Shown here: positions 32,382 through 41,600 of the stretch, piece after piece
Position numbering within the stretch: position 1 is the first letter of the stretch
How the letters are laid out: the number at the start of each line of letters is the position of its first letter
DNA from: VRUE01 sp963703175
GTDB taxonomy: Bacteria; Actinomycetota; Thermoleophilia; Solirubrobacterales; 70-9
Length of the DNA stretch: 64,000 nucleotides
Direction: 5' to 3'
Assembly: GCA_963703175.1 (NCBI GenBank)
Contig: OY969794.1
Span: forward strand, 992,001-1,056,000
Translations under genes and position numbers: made by a program
Notes under the pieces: model-generated
Told to the model about the DNA's origin: nothing
Database searches by the model: none
Seen by the model: the letters and a program-made list of their open reading frames with translations, nothing else

Positions 32382-34280
32382 ATGAGAGGCACGATGCCCG
32401 TGACCGACTCACGCACGCTCAAGTCCCTCGCCGCCATCGCGGCCTGCGCCGCCTCTCTCCTGCTGATTCCCCTGGCGGGCGAGGCCTCAGCCGCGACCTG
32501 CGCCGGCAAGCACGCGACGATCGTCGGCACCCCCGGCAACGACACGATCGTCGGCAAGAAGGCCAGCGACGTGATTTACGGCGGCGGTGGTGACGACAAG
32601 ATTTCCGGGGGACCCAACGGCAACGACACGATCTGCGGCGGGCCCGGGGACGACTCGATCCACGGCGGCCGAGGCTTCGATGCGCTCTACGGAGAAGGCG
32701 GCAATGACCAGCTCGGCGGCGACACTGGCTCCGACCACGTCGAGGGCGGCGACGGCAACGACGGCCTTGTCGGCGGGGATGGCAGCGACAGCCTCGTCGG
32801 CGGCAGCGGCAGCGACGAAATCCGCGGGGCCAAAGGCCCAGACCGCATGATCGGCGGCAGCGAAGAAGACGTGTTGATCGGCGGCAAAGGCAGTGACGAC
32901 GGGATCGGCGACGGCGGAAAAGACTCGCTCTACGGAGAAAAGGGCAACGACCATCTCAACGGCGGCCCGGGCGACGATCAGCTCGAAGGCGGCCCCGGCG
33001 ACGATCCCGACCTCGAAGGCGGTCCCGGGACCGACCTCGTGCTCGGCGGTGCGGGCAGCGACAATGCCGATGGCGGCAGCGGCGACAACGACGTCGTCCG
33101 TGGCGACAGCGGCGAAGACAGCCTCGACGGCGGCGAAGGCGCGCAGGACATCGTCTCCTACGCGAGCGCGACCCGCGGCAGCATCGACGTCAATCTTGAA
33201 AGCGGAAAGTCGAAAGGCGACGGCCACGACACCTTGCAGGGCTTCGAGGACGTCGTCGGCTCGCCACAGGGCGATGAAATCGTCGGCGACGGCGAAGTCA
33301 ACCGGCTCGACGGCGGCGTCGGCAACGACGACCTCGACGGTAGTGGCGGCCCCGACGAAGCATTCGGCGGCGCCGGAGACGACAGCTGCAATGGCTTCGC
33401 CGCCGAACATTCCTGTGGAACGGAACCCATTCCACCACCAGATGACACCTTCGTGATCCTCAACCAGGGCCTCGACGGCGCGAGCCTGATTGTGCAGGGA
33501 ACCGGCGCCGCTAACCACATCCAGATTTCCTACGGCGGCGGCAGCTGGACCGTCACCGACGACTCCGGTCTCTTCGCCGGAGAAGGGTGCGCGCCGGCGA
33601 GCGGCAACGCCGTCAACTGCGCCGCCTCGATCGCCACCGGGCTGCTGGTGATTACCGGCGGGGGCGGCAACGACGACATCGGCGTCGCCGATAGCGTCCC
33701 CAGCAGCGTCCACGTCCGCGCCAACGGCAATGCCGGGTCGGACACGATCAGCGGCGGGCCCGGCGACGACGTGCTGGAGGCCGGTGAGAACTACAACAGT
33801 CCCGACGACGGCAACGACACGCTGATCGGCAATGCCGGCAGCGACGTGCTCTACGCCGATCCCGGCGGCGACCAGCTCTCCGGCGGGCCGGGCGACGATC
33901 TCCTTGTCTCATCGGTTCCGGTATGCCAAGGCCACGTCTACAACGGTGGGCCGGGCGACGACACGGTCTCCTACGGGCGCTCAGACGCTGCGCTGAACGT
34001 GGAACTGGGCGGCACCGGCGGCCCCAACGGGTGCGGCGACCCGGACCAGGTCCAAAGCGACAACGAGAGCCTCGAGGGATCGGACGGTCCCGATGTCCTC
34101 ATCGGCGACAACGGCAGCAATAGCTTCCTCGGCCACCTCGGCGCCGATACCTTCATTGGCAAGGGTGGCAACGACTTCATCGACGCGATCGACGGCAAAC
34201 AGGACAAATCGATCAGCTGTGGGGGTGGCGGCGGCGAAGTGATCAAGGACAAAGTCGATCCGAGCCCGGTCGGCTGCTGA
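32382..34280 (+). CDS. Secreted hemolysin-type calcium-binding repeat protein (copy 1)
   Basis: The 632-residue protein has a signal peptide (LAAIAACAASLLLIPLAGEASA) followed by a short Cys-containing segment and long arrays of the nonapeptide GGxGxDxUx (e.g. GGGGDDKIS, GGPGDDSIH, GGNGDDGLV-like units). These form parallel beta-rolls that bind Ca2+ between turns. A non-repeat sandwich (about 345-445) separates two arrays. The Sec-type signal and absence of T1SS genes suggest export by Sec rather than type I secretion, probably to the cell surface. Residues about 33-95 are almost identical in DNA to the next gene, implying duplication or gene conversion. Confidence 0.85.
   Translation: MRGTMPVTDSRTLKSLAAIAACAASLLLIPLAGEASAATCAGKHATIVGTPGNDTIVGKKASDVIYGGGGDDKISGGPNGNDTICGGPGDDSIHGGRGFDALYGEGGNDQLGGDTGSDHVEGGDGNDGLVGGDGSDSLVGGSGSDEIRGAKGPDRMIGGSEEDVLIGGKGSDDGIGDGGKDSLYGEKGNDHLNGGPGDDQLEGGPGDDPDLEGGPGTDLVLGGAGSDNADGGSGDNDVVRGDSGEDSLDGGEGAQDIVSYASATRGSIDVNLESGKSKGDGHDTLQGFEDVVGSPQGDEIVGDGEVNRLDGGVGNDDLDGSGGPDEAFGGAGDDSCNGFAAEHSCGTEPIPPPDDTFVILNQGLDGASLIVQGTGAANHIQISYGGGSWTVTDDSGLFAGEGCAPASGNAVNCAASIATGLLVITGGGGNDDIGVADSVPSSVHVRANGNAGSDTISGGPGDDVLEAGENYNSPDDGNDTLIGNAGSDVLYADPGGDQLSGGPGDDLLVSSVPVCQGHVYNGGPGDDTVSYGRSDAALNVELGGTGGPNGCGDPDQVQSDNESLEGSDGPDVLIGDNGSNSFLGHLGADTFIGKGGNDFIDAIDGKQDKSISCGGGGGEVIKDKVDPSPVGC
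32479..32665 (+). repeat. 187-bp near-identical block, copy A (in first calcium-binding repeat gene)
   Basis: Identical to 34458-34644 except for one base (C versus T in the run of GGCGGN codons), although the flanking sequence diverges abruptly on both sides. It encodes the signal-peptide end and the first beta-roll turns. Confidence 0.95.
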
Positions 34281-34372
34281 GCCGCGCTACCCAGACCACC
34301 AGTACGTAATACGGAGTAGACCGGTGTCTTGCACCCCTGTAGGAGGGCGCAAACCGAGTCGATAGCGGGGCA

Positions 34373-36166
34373 ATGGCACGCCCCCTCGCAGCCTGCTTCC
34401 CGCGGATCGCCCTCGCCACGCTCGGCGCCGGCCTCATCTTCCTGCTCCCTGCTTGGAGCGAGGCCTCAGCCGCGACCTGCGCCGGCAAGCACGCGACGAT
34501 CGTCGGCACCCCCGGCAACGACACGATCGTCGGCAAGAAGGCCAGCGACGTGATTTACGGCGGTGGTGGTGACGACAAGATTTCCGGGGGACCCAACGGC
34601 AACGACACGATCTGCGGCGGGCCCGGGGACGACTCGATCCACGGGGGGAAGGGCAACGACACCCTCGATGGTGAAGGTGGCGATGACCGACTGATCGGCG
34701 AAAAGGGGGCCGACAACCTCTTTGGCGGCGAAGGCGAAGATCAGCTCCTTGGCGCCAAAGGCCCCGACGCGGAGTTCGGTGGCGCTGGCGACGACCAGCT
34801 CCTCGGCGGCCGGGGTCCGGACGAGATGAAGGCCGGCGGCGGCGACGACACGCTCTATGCCGGTAAAGCAAGCGAGAAGGACATCGATGGTGAAGGTGGC
34901 GATGACCGGATCTACGGTGGTCGCGGCAACGACGTCCTCGACGGTGGCGCCGGCAACGACGTGGTTGACGGTGGGCTCGGCGATGACACGTTGAACGGCG
35001 AAGGGGGGACCGACCTCCTGCTGGGTAGCCACGGACGTGACGACATCTTTGGCGGCAACGGGGACGAAGACGTGATACGCGGCGACATCGGTTTCGACAA
35101 GCTCGATGGCGGGCCCGGCGCCCGCGACATCGTTTCATTCTCGACCGCCTCTGAAGCGGTTACTGCGGACCTCGCCACCGGCAGCGCCCACGGCGACGGC
35201 CGCGACCGGATCGAGCCCGGCACCGAGGACATCGTCGGTTCTGCCTACAACGACACCTTGATCGGCAATGGCGAAGCGAACCGGCTTGACGGTGGCGCCG
35301 GCTATGACGACCTCTCGGGCGGCGGTGGTAGCGATGAGCTCTTCGGCGGCCCGGACGGCGCGGACTGCAACGGCGGGACCCCCGTTGACGGCTGCGAACC
35401 GCCTTCCCCCACCGGCACCGGACCATCGGTCGCCCGCGTGCACAGCATCGACGGTGGCGGCTCGCTCAGTGTGCGCGGCACCGCGGCCGATGACTCGATT
35501 GCGATTGCCAAGCAGGGCTCGGCCTACGTGGTCACCGACGCGGGCGTCTCCTTCTCTGCCACCAACGTCGATGGCTGTGAAGCGATCGGCGGTAACGCGG
35601 TCTGCGCCGCCGACGTGCTGACGATCGTGATCGACGCCGGCGGAGGCAACGACAACGTGACCGTCGACGACAGCATCCCCACCGAGATCGAAGTGCGGAT
35701 CGAAGGCGGCCCCGGTGCCGACCAGCTCCGCGGCGGTCGGGGCGGCGACGTGCTCGAGGCCGGCGACGACAACGATCCCGATGTGCTCGAAGGCGGCGCC
35801 GGCGACGACGCCCTAGTCGGCGCCCGCACCGATTTCCACGTACCCGTGAACAGCGGCAAGAGCACCCTGATCGGCGGGCCCGGATCCGATGTGATGGTCG
35901 GCGGTGACCCCTGCGACGGCGACATCTTCGACGGTGGCCCGGGCGAGGACGATGCCAACTTCTTCCGCTTCACGCCAGGTGTAACTGCCGAAATCGGCGG
36001 CTCGGTTAAGCGTGCCGGGAGCCCCTGCAACCCCGGCCATATCGATCACTCTGTCGAGCAGCTCGAGGGCTCCCCCGGTCCCGATGTGTTGATCGGCGGC
36101 CACAGCGACAGCCTGATCGGGCACGGCGGGCGCAACAAGCTCCGCAGCCGACGTGCCCGTAGTTAG
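34373..36166 (+). CDS. Secreted hemolysin-type calcium-binding repeat protein (copy 2)
   Basis: A 597-residue paralogue of the preceding gene: signal peptide (IALATLGAGLIFLLPAWSEASA), an N-terminal beta-roll segment nearly identical to it at DNA level, then divergent GGxGxDxUx arrays, a central beta sandwich (about 350-440) and a second array. The basic C terminus (KLRSRRARS) differs from copy 1. The start is ATG 34373 preceded by GGGG at a short spacing. It overlaps the convergent pcm gene by three bases (36164-36166 against 36163-36165), leaving no room for an intergenic terminator. Confidence 0.85.
   Translation: MARPLAACFPRIALATLGAGLIFLLPAWSEASAATCAGKHATIVGTPGNDTIVGKKASDVIYGGGGDDKISGGPNGNDTICGGPGDDSIHGGKGNDTLDGEGGDDRLIGEKGADNLFGGEGEDQLLGAKGPDAEFGGAGDDQLLGGRGPDEMKAGGGDDTLYAGKASEKDIDGEGGDDRIYGGRGNDVLDGGAGNDVVDGGLGDDTLNGEGGTDLLLGSHGRDDIFGGNGDEDVIRGDIGFDKLDGGPGARDIVSFSTASEAVTADLATGSAHGDGRDRIEPGTEDIVGSAYNDTLIGNGEANRLDGGAGYDDLSGGGGSDELFGGPDGADCNGGTPVDGCEPPSPTGTGPSVARVHSIDGGGSLSVRGTAADDSIAIAKQGSAYVVTDAGVSFSATNVDGCEAIGGNAVCAADVLTIVIDAGGGNDNVTVDDSIPTEIEVRIEGGPGADQLRGGRGGDVLEAGDDNDPDVLEGGAGDDALVGARTDFHVPVNSGKSTLIGGPGSDVMVGGDPCDGDIFDGGPGEDDANFFRFTPGVTAEIGGSVKRAGSPCNPGHIDHSVEQLEGSPGPDVLIGGHSDSLIGHGGRNKLRSRRARS
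34458..34644 (+). repeat. 187-bp near-identical block, copy B (in second calcium-binding repeat gene)
   Basis: Partner of 32479-32665; one mismatch in 187 bp. The two copies are 1,979 bp apart in direct orientation, so recombination between them would delete one repeat gene's worth of DNA and create a chimaera. Confidence 0.95.
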
Positions 36167-36810
36167 CCAGGCCTGAAGCCCTCCTCGCCGATCAGCGGCA
36201 CGAAGCGGCAGGGGCCGAGCTCCTCGCGGCGCAGCTCGTTGCCATGGCGGCGAAAGACCGTCAGCAGGTCAGCCCGATCGGCGGCGATAGGGACGACGAG
36301 GCGGCCACCATCGGCGAGCTGCCCGAGCAGAGTCCGCGGCGGTGCCGGGGCAGCCGCGTGGACGGCTATCGCCTCGAAGGGCGCCCGCTCGGGCACCCCG
36401 CGACTGCCGTCGCCAACGCGCAGCTCGACGTTCTCGATGCCGAGCCCGTCAAGCGCACGGCGAGCTTCGGCAGCAAGCGACTCGTGCCGCTCTACCCCGA
36501 TCACCTCTGCCGCAAGGCGAGCAAGGACCGCGGCCGAGTAACCCGAGCCACTGCCAACCTCCAGCACCCGCTCAGACCCGCACAGCTCGAGCGCCTGACA
36601 GATCGCCGCGACGATCCAAGGCTGGGAGATCGTCTGACCCTCGCCGATCGCCAGCGCCGAGTCAGCGTAGGCGCGGCCGCGGAAGCGCTCCGGCACGAAT
36701 TTCTCCCGCGGCACTTCCCCCATCGCCGCAAGGACCCGCTCGTCGTCGATGTCGCGGCGGCGCAGCTGCCGCTCGACCATCCGCGCACGCAAGTCGACGA
36801 ACTCAGCCAC
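36163..36810 (-). CDS. pcm: Protein-L-isoaspartate O-methyltransferase
   Basis: The 215-residue protein is a typical PCMT: MVERQLRRRDIDDERVLAAMGEVPREKFVPERF, YADSALAIGEGQTISQPWIVAAICQAL, SAM motif I VLEVGSGSGYSAAVLARLA, and IAVHAAAPAPPRTLLGQLADGGRLVVPI. It methylates isoaspartyl residues to start repair of aged proteins. GTG 36810 gives the conventional AEFVDLRARMVERQL start; an upstream TTG (36819) is possible. A 104-bp structured inverted-repeat element lies directly upstream. Confidence 0.95.
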   Translation of the reverse strand: MAEFVDLRARMVERQLRRRDIDDERVLAAMGEVPREKFVPERFRGRAYADSALAIGEGQTISQPWIVAAICQALELCGSERVLEVGSGSGYSAAVLARLAAEVIGVERHESLAAEARRALDGLGIENVELRVGDGSRGVPERAPFEAIAVHAAAPAPPRTLLGQLADGGRLVVPIAADRADLLTVFRRHGNELRREELGPCRFVPLIGEEGFRPG

Positions 36811-36828
36811 CGGGCACAAATGACGCGG

Positions 36829-36932
36829 CCCGGGGGTTGTCAGGCAAGGACGCAGAGAGGGCGACGAGGGGAGCGCACTTCAGTGCGTCACCCGAGGAGG
36901 CCGATCGAGGACGCAGCATGGCGACCCCCGGG
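36829..36932. repeat. Concentric inverted-repeat element upstream of pcm (candidate structured RNA or palindromic repeat)
   Basis: Outer arms CCCGGGGGT (36829-36837) and ACCCCCGGG (36924-36932) are perfectly complementary. An inner hairpin CGCAC-TTCA-GTGCG (36874-36887) has exactly the same centre (36880.5). The octamer GGACGCAG occurs once in each half. No protein is encoded. It lies in the 5' region of pcm and immediately after the Crp-family gene stop. It may be a structured leader, a double terminator or a dispersed palindromic repeat. Confidence 0.55.
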
Positions 36933-36941
36933 ACCGTCATT

Positions 36942-37643
36942 TCAGAAGATGTAGTTGCGAAGCTTGACTGGGGCGAGAACGGTCACCCGACCACGACCCG
37001 GACGAACGATGCCGGCGCGCTCGAGGTCGGCGAGGAAGCGGCTGACGCTCTCGCGTGAGGTGCCGGCAAGCTGGGCAAGGTCGGACTGGTTCATGCGGAT
37101 CGTGATCTCGCCGCCCTCGGCTGTGCGTGGCCCCTCTTCGGCGACGAGCTGGGAGAGGACGCCGGCGACGCGGCTGGGCACCGTCTGGAAAGACTGACGC
37201 GAGATCCGCTCGTTGGCGGCGCGCAGCCGCCTCACTAGGGCGGCGACCAGCTTCACCGTGATATCCGGGTGACGGGCCAGCAGCGCCCGCACCTCCCCCG
37301 CCGGCAAGGCCAAGAGCTCGCCGTCGGTGAGTGCTTCGACGCTGGCCGAGCGGACCTCACCGTCGAGCATCGCAAGCTCACCAAAGATGTCCCCAGAGCC
37401 AAGGGTGGCCAGGGTGATCGCCCGTCCGTCGGAGTGCTCCCTGGTGACGCGGAAGCTGCCGGAACGAACGATGTAACAGGCATCAGAGTGGTCGCCCTCG
37501 TGAAAGACGCGCGTCGCAGCCGGGAAGGAGCGCGGCACAGCAACGTGCGAGAAGCGCTCCAGCTCGCCCGGCTCGAGGTCGGCGAAAAGCGGCACGCTGC
37601 GCAGCAGCTCGACCGGGCTCTGACTCTCCTCCGAATCGGTCAC
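36942..37643 (-). CDS. Crp/Fnr-family transcriptional regulator
   Basis: The 233-residue protein has a cyclic-nucleotide-binding beta barrel (PLFADLEPGELERFSHVAV; FHEGDHSDACYIVRSGSFRVT; GDIFGELAMLDGEVRSASVEAL) and a C-terminal winged helix with MNQSDLAQLAGTSRESVSRFLADLERAGIV. The FGELAMLDGEVRSASV loop keeps the E and R of cAMP-binding members. No Fe-S cysteine cluster as in FNR. It probably activates or represses from a CRP-like palindrome. GTG start at 37643, chosen over a long low-complexity upstream frame. Confidence 0.92.
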   Translation of the reverse strand: MTDSEESQSPVELLRSVPLFADLEPGELERFSHVAVPRSFPAATRVFHEGDHSDACYIVRSGSFRVTREHSDGRAITLATLGSGDIFGELAMLDGEVRSASVEALTDGELLALPAGEVRALLARHPDITVKLVAALVRRLRAANERISRQSFQTVPSRVAGVLSQLVAEEGPRTAEGGEITIRMNQSDLAQLAGTSRESVSRFLADLERAGIVRPGRGRVTVLAPVKLRNYIF

Positions 37644-37668
37644 CCCTGGATTATCGCCCCTTCTTCTT

Positions 37669-38616
37669 CTAGGAGACGCGAGCGGCCGCGTGAACGGCCG
37701 CTCGTTTGTGGTGACGCTTGAAACGGCGATGCTTCCCTTGGGGCCGCTTGCGCTTGTGGGCGGGCCCGGGCGCAGCCGCACTCGCGGCACCGGCCGCGGC
37801 CGGTCCGGGAGCCGCGCTGGGAGCGGGATCGGGCGCAGAGCCAACGCCGGTGAGGGAGATCGGCATGGGCCCTTCGCTTTCGCCGAAGAGGCCCAGCGTC
37901 GCTTTCTTGACGCCTTCGCTGAGCGGCTGAAAGCGGACCTGCACCATGCAGGTGGCGGCTGGGGCAAGCTCGACGCCGGTGCAGTTCTCGTCGAGGATCT
38001 GGAAGCTGCCGATTGCGCCGCCGGCGATCACGGCGATGAACATGCCACCGGGCATGTTGCCCGTATTGGTGACCTCGATCTCGCGGGTCACGCCGGCGAA
38101 GCCGACTTTCGCCACGCCGAAATCGATCGGATTGGAATCGGGAGTGAAAGCGGCCCGTCCACCGATGCCGGTCAGATCGGCGCTGAACGAGTAGGAGCCG
38201 ACGCTGACCCTGAACTGGGCGGCGTATTCGACGGCGTCCTGGGGGCCGAAGTACACCCGCACTGAGCAAGATTCGCCCGGCTGCAGGAACGAGCCATAGC
38301 AGGGACTGTAGTCGGCCCAGAAACCGTTGTGGCCGGGGCCGGCGATTTCGGGCGAGCCCACCTGGAACGCTTCCGTGCCGGCGTTGCGCAGCTGGAAATT
38401 CGTTTCGCGCGAGCCCCAGTTGAGCGGCTGTATGCCGAAGTCATAGCTGCCCGGTTCGATCGCCAGCTGAGGCGGTTCGGGTTCAGCAGGCGGTTCGAGT
38501 GGCGCGGCGAGGCCGGCGGCGGGACGGACCGCGACCACCGCCAGGAAGGTCAGGAACATCGCGAAAAGGACGGCGGTGGTTCGGGTTGGCTTGGACTTCT
38601 GTTTGAGTGAGGGCAT
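37669..38616 (-). CDS. Secreted ASH/choice-of-anchor-D-like beta protein
   Basis: The 315-residue protein has a signal peptide (LFAMFLTFLAVVAVRPAAGLAA). Two tandem Ig-like ASPM-SPD2-Hydin modules follow: YDFGIQPLNWGSRETNFQLRNAGTEAF, CSVRVYFGPQD; then IDFGVAKVGFAGVTREIEVTNTGN, CMVQVRFQPLSEG. An Ala/Pro-rich linker leads to a strongly basic tail (KRKRPQGKHRRFKRHHKR), suited to binding acidic wall polymer. Likely a surface structural protein. It sits between the Crp-family gene and lhr. Confidence 0.8.
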   Translation of the reverse strand: MPSLKQKSKPTRTTAVLFAMFLTFLAVVAVRPAAGLAAPLEPPAEPEPPQLAIEPGSYDFGIQPLNWGSRETNFQLRNAGTEAFQVGSPEIAGPGHNGFWADYSPCYGSFLQPGESCSVRVYFGPQDAVEYAAQFRVSVGSYSFSADLTGIGGRAAFTPDSNPIDFGVAKVGFAGVTREIEVTNTGNMPGGMFIAVIAGGAIGSFQILDENCTGVELAPAATCMVQVRFQPLSEGVKKATLGLFGESEGPMPISLTGVGSAPDPAPSAAPGPAAAGAASAAAPGPAHKRKRPQGKHRRFKRHHKRAAVHAAARVS

Positions 38617-38691
38617 GGACGGTTGATCGACCCAGTTGGCAATCCGCTGAAGACCGGCTGAGATGTTTCATCGGGTGCGCCCCAGAGCTAG

Positions 38692-41600
38692 TCATCTGGC
38701 CGAGGCGGTCAGCTTGCGCGGGCCGCGACTGAAGCCGGCGCTGAGCAGCGCCTCCTCGTGGCCGGATCCGATCACCGGCTCGCCGTCGAGCTTCTCGATC
38801 CCGAGTCTGGGCAGGCGGCCGGCTGAGACCGCGTCGGCGAGGGCCTGCATCGCCGTCGCCAGTTCAGCGTCGCTCAGCTCGCCGAGGCGGAGGATGCTGC
38901 GGCCGCCACGCTCGACGTAGACGAGTGGCTCGCCATCGCGCAGCAGGACGTGGGCGCCGGGAGCGCGGGCGGGGCGCCGGCCCGAGGGTGGCTTGGGCCA
39001 GGGCAGAGCGGCCCCGTAGGGGTTGGCGGGATCGGTTGCGGACAGAATCTGGAAGGAGCCGTCGGGTTCGGGCAACGAGCGCAGGCGCTCGACCGCACCC
39101 GGAAGCGCAAACTGGGCACCGCCGAGCCCCTCGACGAAATAGCCACGGCGGGCGGTGCCAAGCAGCTCAAGGTTGCCAAGCTCGGCGTAGAGCGTGGAAA
39201 AGCCACCCGGCACGCCCTCGGCAAGCACCGTCTCGCGGGTGACGATCCCGTAGCGCTCCAGCATCAACTCGGCCTGGGCGCGGAGCTTCGCCCCCGGCCC
39301 CGGGGCATCGGCGAACAGGGGCGCGGTCAGCGACCAGCGCCCCTGCACCGCCGCTCCGGCGCCGGAGCGGCGGCGGGCGAAGCGACGGCCACCGCGTTCG
39401 TGTGCGGGGACCGAGCGCAGCCGTGGCGCCCGCAGGGGCGCGAAGGCATCGTTGGTTACCTCACCAGACCAGGCCAGATCCCAGAGGGCGTTGTGCAGCT
39501 CCTCGGCGGGGAAGTCGAGGTCGGCGAGCAGGTCGAGCCAGAACGACGGCCCGGCGAGTAGCCGCTCGCGGATCGCCTCCTGAGGCGCGCCCTCGCGGCG
39601 CTCCAGCTTTGCGTTGGCCGGCGGCGGGCCGGCCAGGCGAACGTCCTCGCGGAAGTAGAGGGCGACGCGGCCGTCGCTACGACCCCGTGAACCGGCGCCG
39701 ATCCAGACCACTTCGCCGCTGGTGCAAAGCTCGTCGAGCCAGGCCGGCGAGTAGGCGCCGAGACGGCGCGGCAACACCTCGCCCTCCCAGACCTTGGGGG
39801 TCAGGGCGACGCCCTGCAGCGGTACCAGCGCGTCGCGCAGGCGATCGGGACCGGCGCCGGAGGCGCGGTGGGCGTCGACGTTCTGCCAGCTCGGCAGAAA
39901 GCGGGCGAAGCGGTCGCGGGCGGCGGGCTCGACCTCGCGCCGCAGGTGGGCCAGGCTGGCCCGCCGCACGCGGCGCAGGACGTCGGAGTCGCACCACTCG
40001 CGCTCGCTGCCGCCCGGCGCCAGCTCACCGCGGACGAGCGCCCCTTCGCGCTCCAGCTCGCGCAGCGCCGGGGTCGGATCTACCCCGTAGCGCTCGGCGA
40101 GCTGCGCCGTGGGGAAGGGCCCGTGAGTGCGTGCGTAGCGGCGCACCAGGGCGCGCATCGCATCGGGATGGTCTTCGAGGAAGGTCTCCGGTAAGCCTGG
40201 GGGCGGCGGCACGCCAAGCGCATCGCGGTAGAGGCCGGCGTCCTCACCGGCGATGTAGCGCTCCTCGCCGCCGATCCGGACCAGGGCTACGCGGCGCTCG
40301 GCGACCAGCTTTTCCAGCATCGATGCGGCCGAGTAGCCCTCGCTGACTCGCTCGGCGGCTTCCTCGGCGCTGAGGTCGCCGACGTTGCGCAGCACCTGTT
40401 GCAGCGCGTCGCGGTCACCGGCGCGGCCGGCCTCAGTGCGGTGCTGCAGCCGTGCCTCGACCTCGACCAGAGCCTCGGGATCGATCAGCTCGCGCAGCTC
40501 CTCCTGGCCGAGCAGCTCGCGCAGTAGGTCGCGATCGAGTGAGAGGGCGGCGGCGCGGCGCTCGGCGTTCGGCGTGTCCCCCTCATACATATAGGTGGCG
40601 ACGTAGTCGAAGAGCAGCGAGGAAGCGAAGGGCGAAGCGGTCGGAGTCTCGACCTCGACCAGGCCGAGCTTGCGCGATTGCAGGTCGGTAAGTATCTGGC
40701 GCAGCGAGGGCAGGTCGAGCACGTCGCGCAGGCACTCGCGGTAGGTCTCGAGGATAACCGGGAAGCGGGGGAAGTCACGGGCGACCTCGAGCAGGCTCTG
40801 CGACTTGAGCCGCTGCTGCCAGAGCGGCGTGCGTTTTCCCGGGTAGGCGCGCGGGATCAATAGCGAACGCGAGGCGTTCTCACGGAAGCGGGCACCGAAG
40901 AGAGCCGAGCCGGAGAGCTCACGCACGACCAGGTCCTCGAGCTCGTCGGGCTCGACCATGACCAGATCTGCGGATGGCGGCTCGTCGGCGTCGGGGAGAT
41001 GGATGACGATGCCGTCGTCGGACCAGATCGCGTCCGCCTCGAGTTCGCGCTCCTCGCGGATTTTCTGCCCCAAGGCCAGTCCCCAGGCGGAGTGAACGCG
41101 GCCGCCGAAGGGCGAGAGAATGCAGAGCCGCCAGTCGCCGATCTCGTCGCGGAAGCGCTCGACCACGATCGTCTCGTCGGAAGGGACGACGCGGGTCGCC
41201 GCCTGCTGCTCACGCAAGTAGGCGACGAGATTCTCGGCGGCGCGGCGGTCGAGGTCGTACTCGCCAGCTAGCTCCTGGGGGTCGCGCGAGACCGCCTCGC
41301 GGGAGAAGGCGCCGATCGCACGCCCGAGCTCGGCCGGGCGACCGATCCCATCGCCCTTCCAGAAGGGAACTGCGCCGGGTAGACCGGGCGCCGGGGTGAC
41401 GATCACCCGGTCGCGAGTGATCTCCTCGATCCGCCAGGTCGTCGCGCCGAGCAGGAAGGTCTGGCCAGCTCGAGCCTCGTAGACCATCTCCTCGTCGAGC
41501 TCGCCGACCCGACGGCCGTCCGGCAGGTGGACACCGTAGAGGCCGCGGTCGGGGATCGTGCCGGCGTTGGTGACGACCAGCTGGCGAGCGCCTTTGCGAC

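Noticed and set aside
34243..34536. Minus-strand frames reading MPTIVSLPGVPTIVACLPAQVAAEAS (also at 32,036-32,557)
   Set aside because: The same peptide appears twice only because the 187-bp block is duplicated; the strand is the antisense of secreted repeat proteins and shows no gene-like context.
32479..34644. CRISPR-like array from regular repeats in 32-36 kb
   Set aside because: The periodicity is 27 bp of degenerate GGxGxDxUx codons inside open reading frames, without identical repeats or spacers.
32382..36166. Type I secretion (RTX toxin) system
   Set aside because: The repeat proteins have Sec signal peptides and no ABC exporter or membrane-fusion gene lies nearby; a surface calcium-binding role fits better than toxin export.
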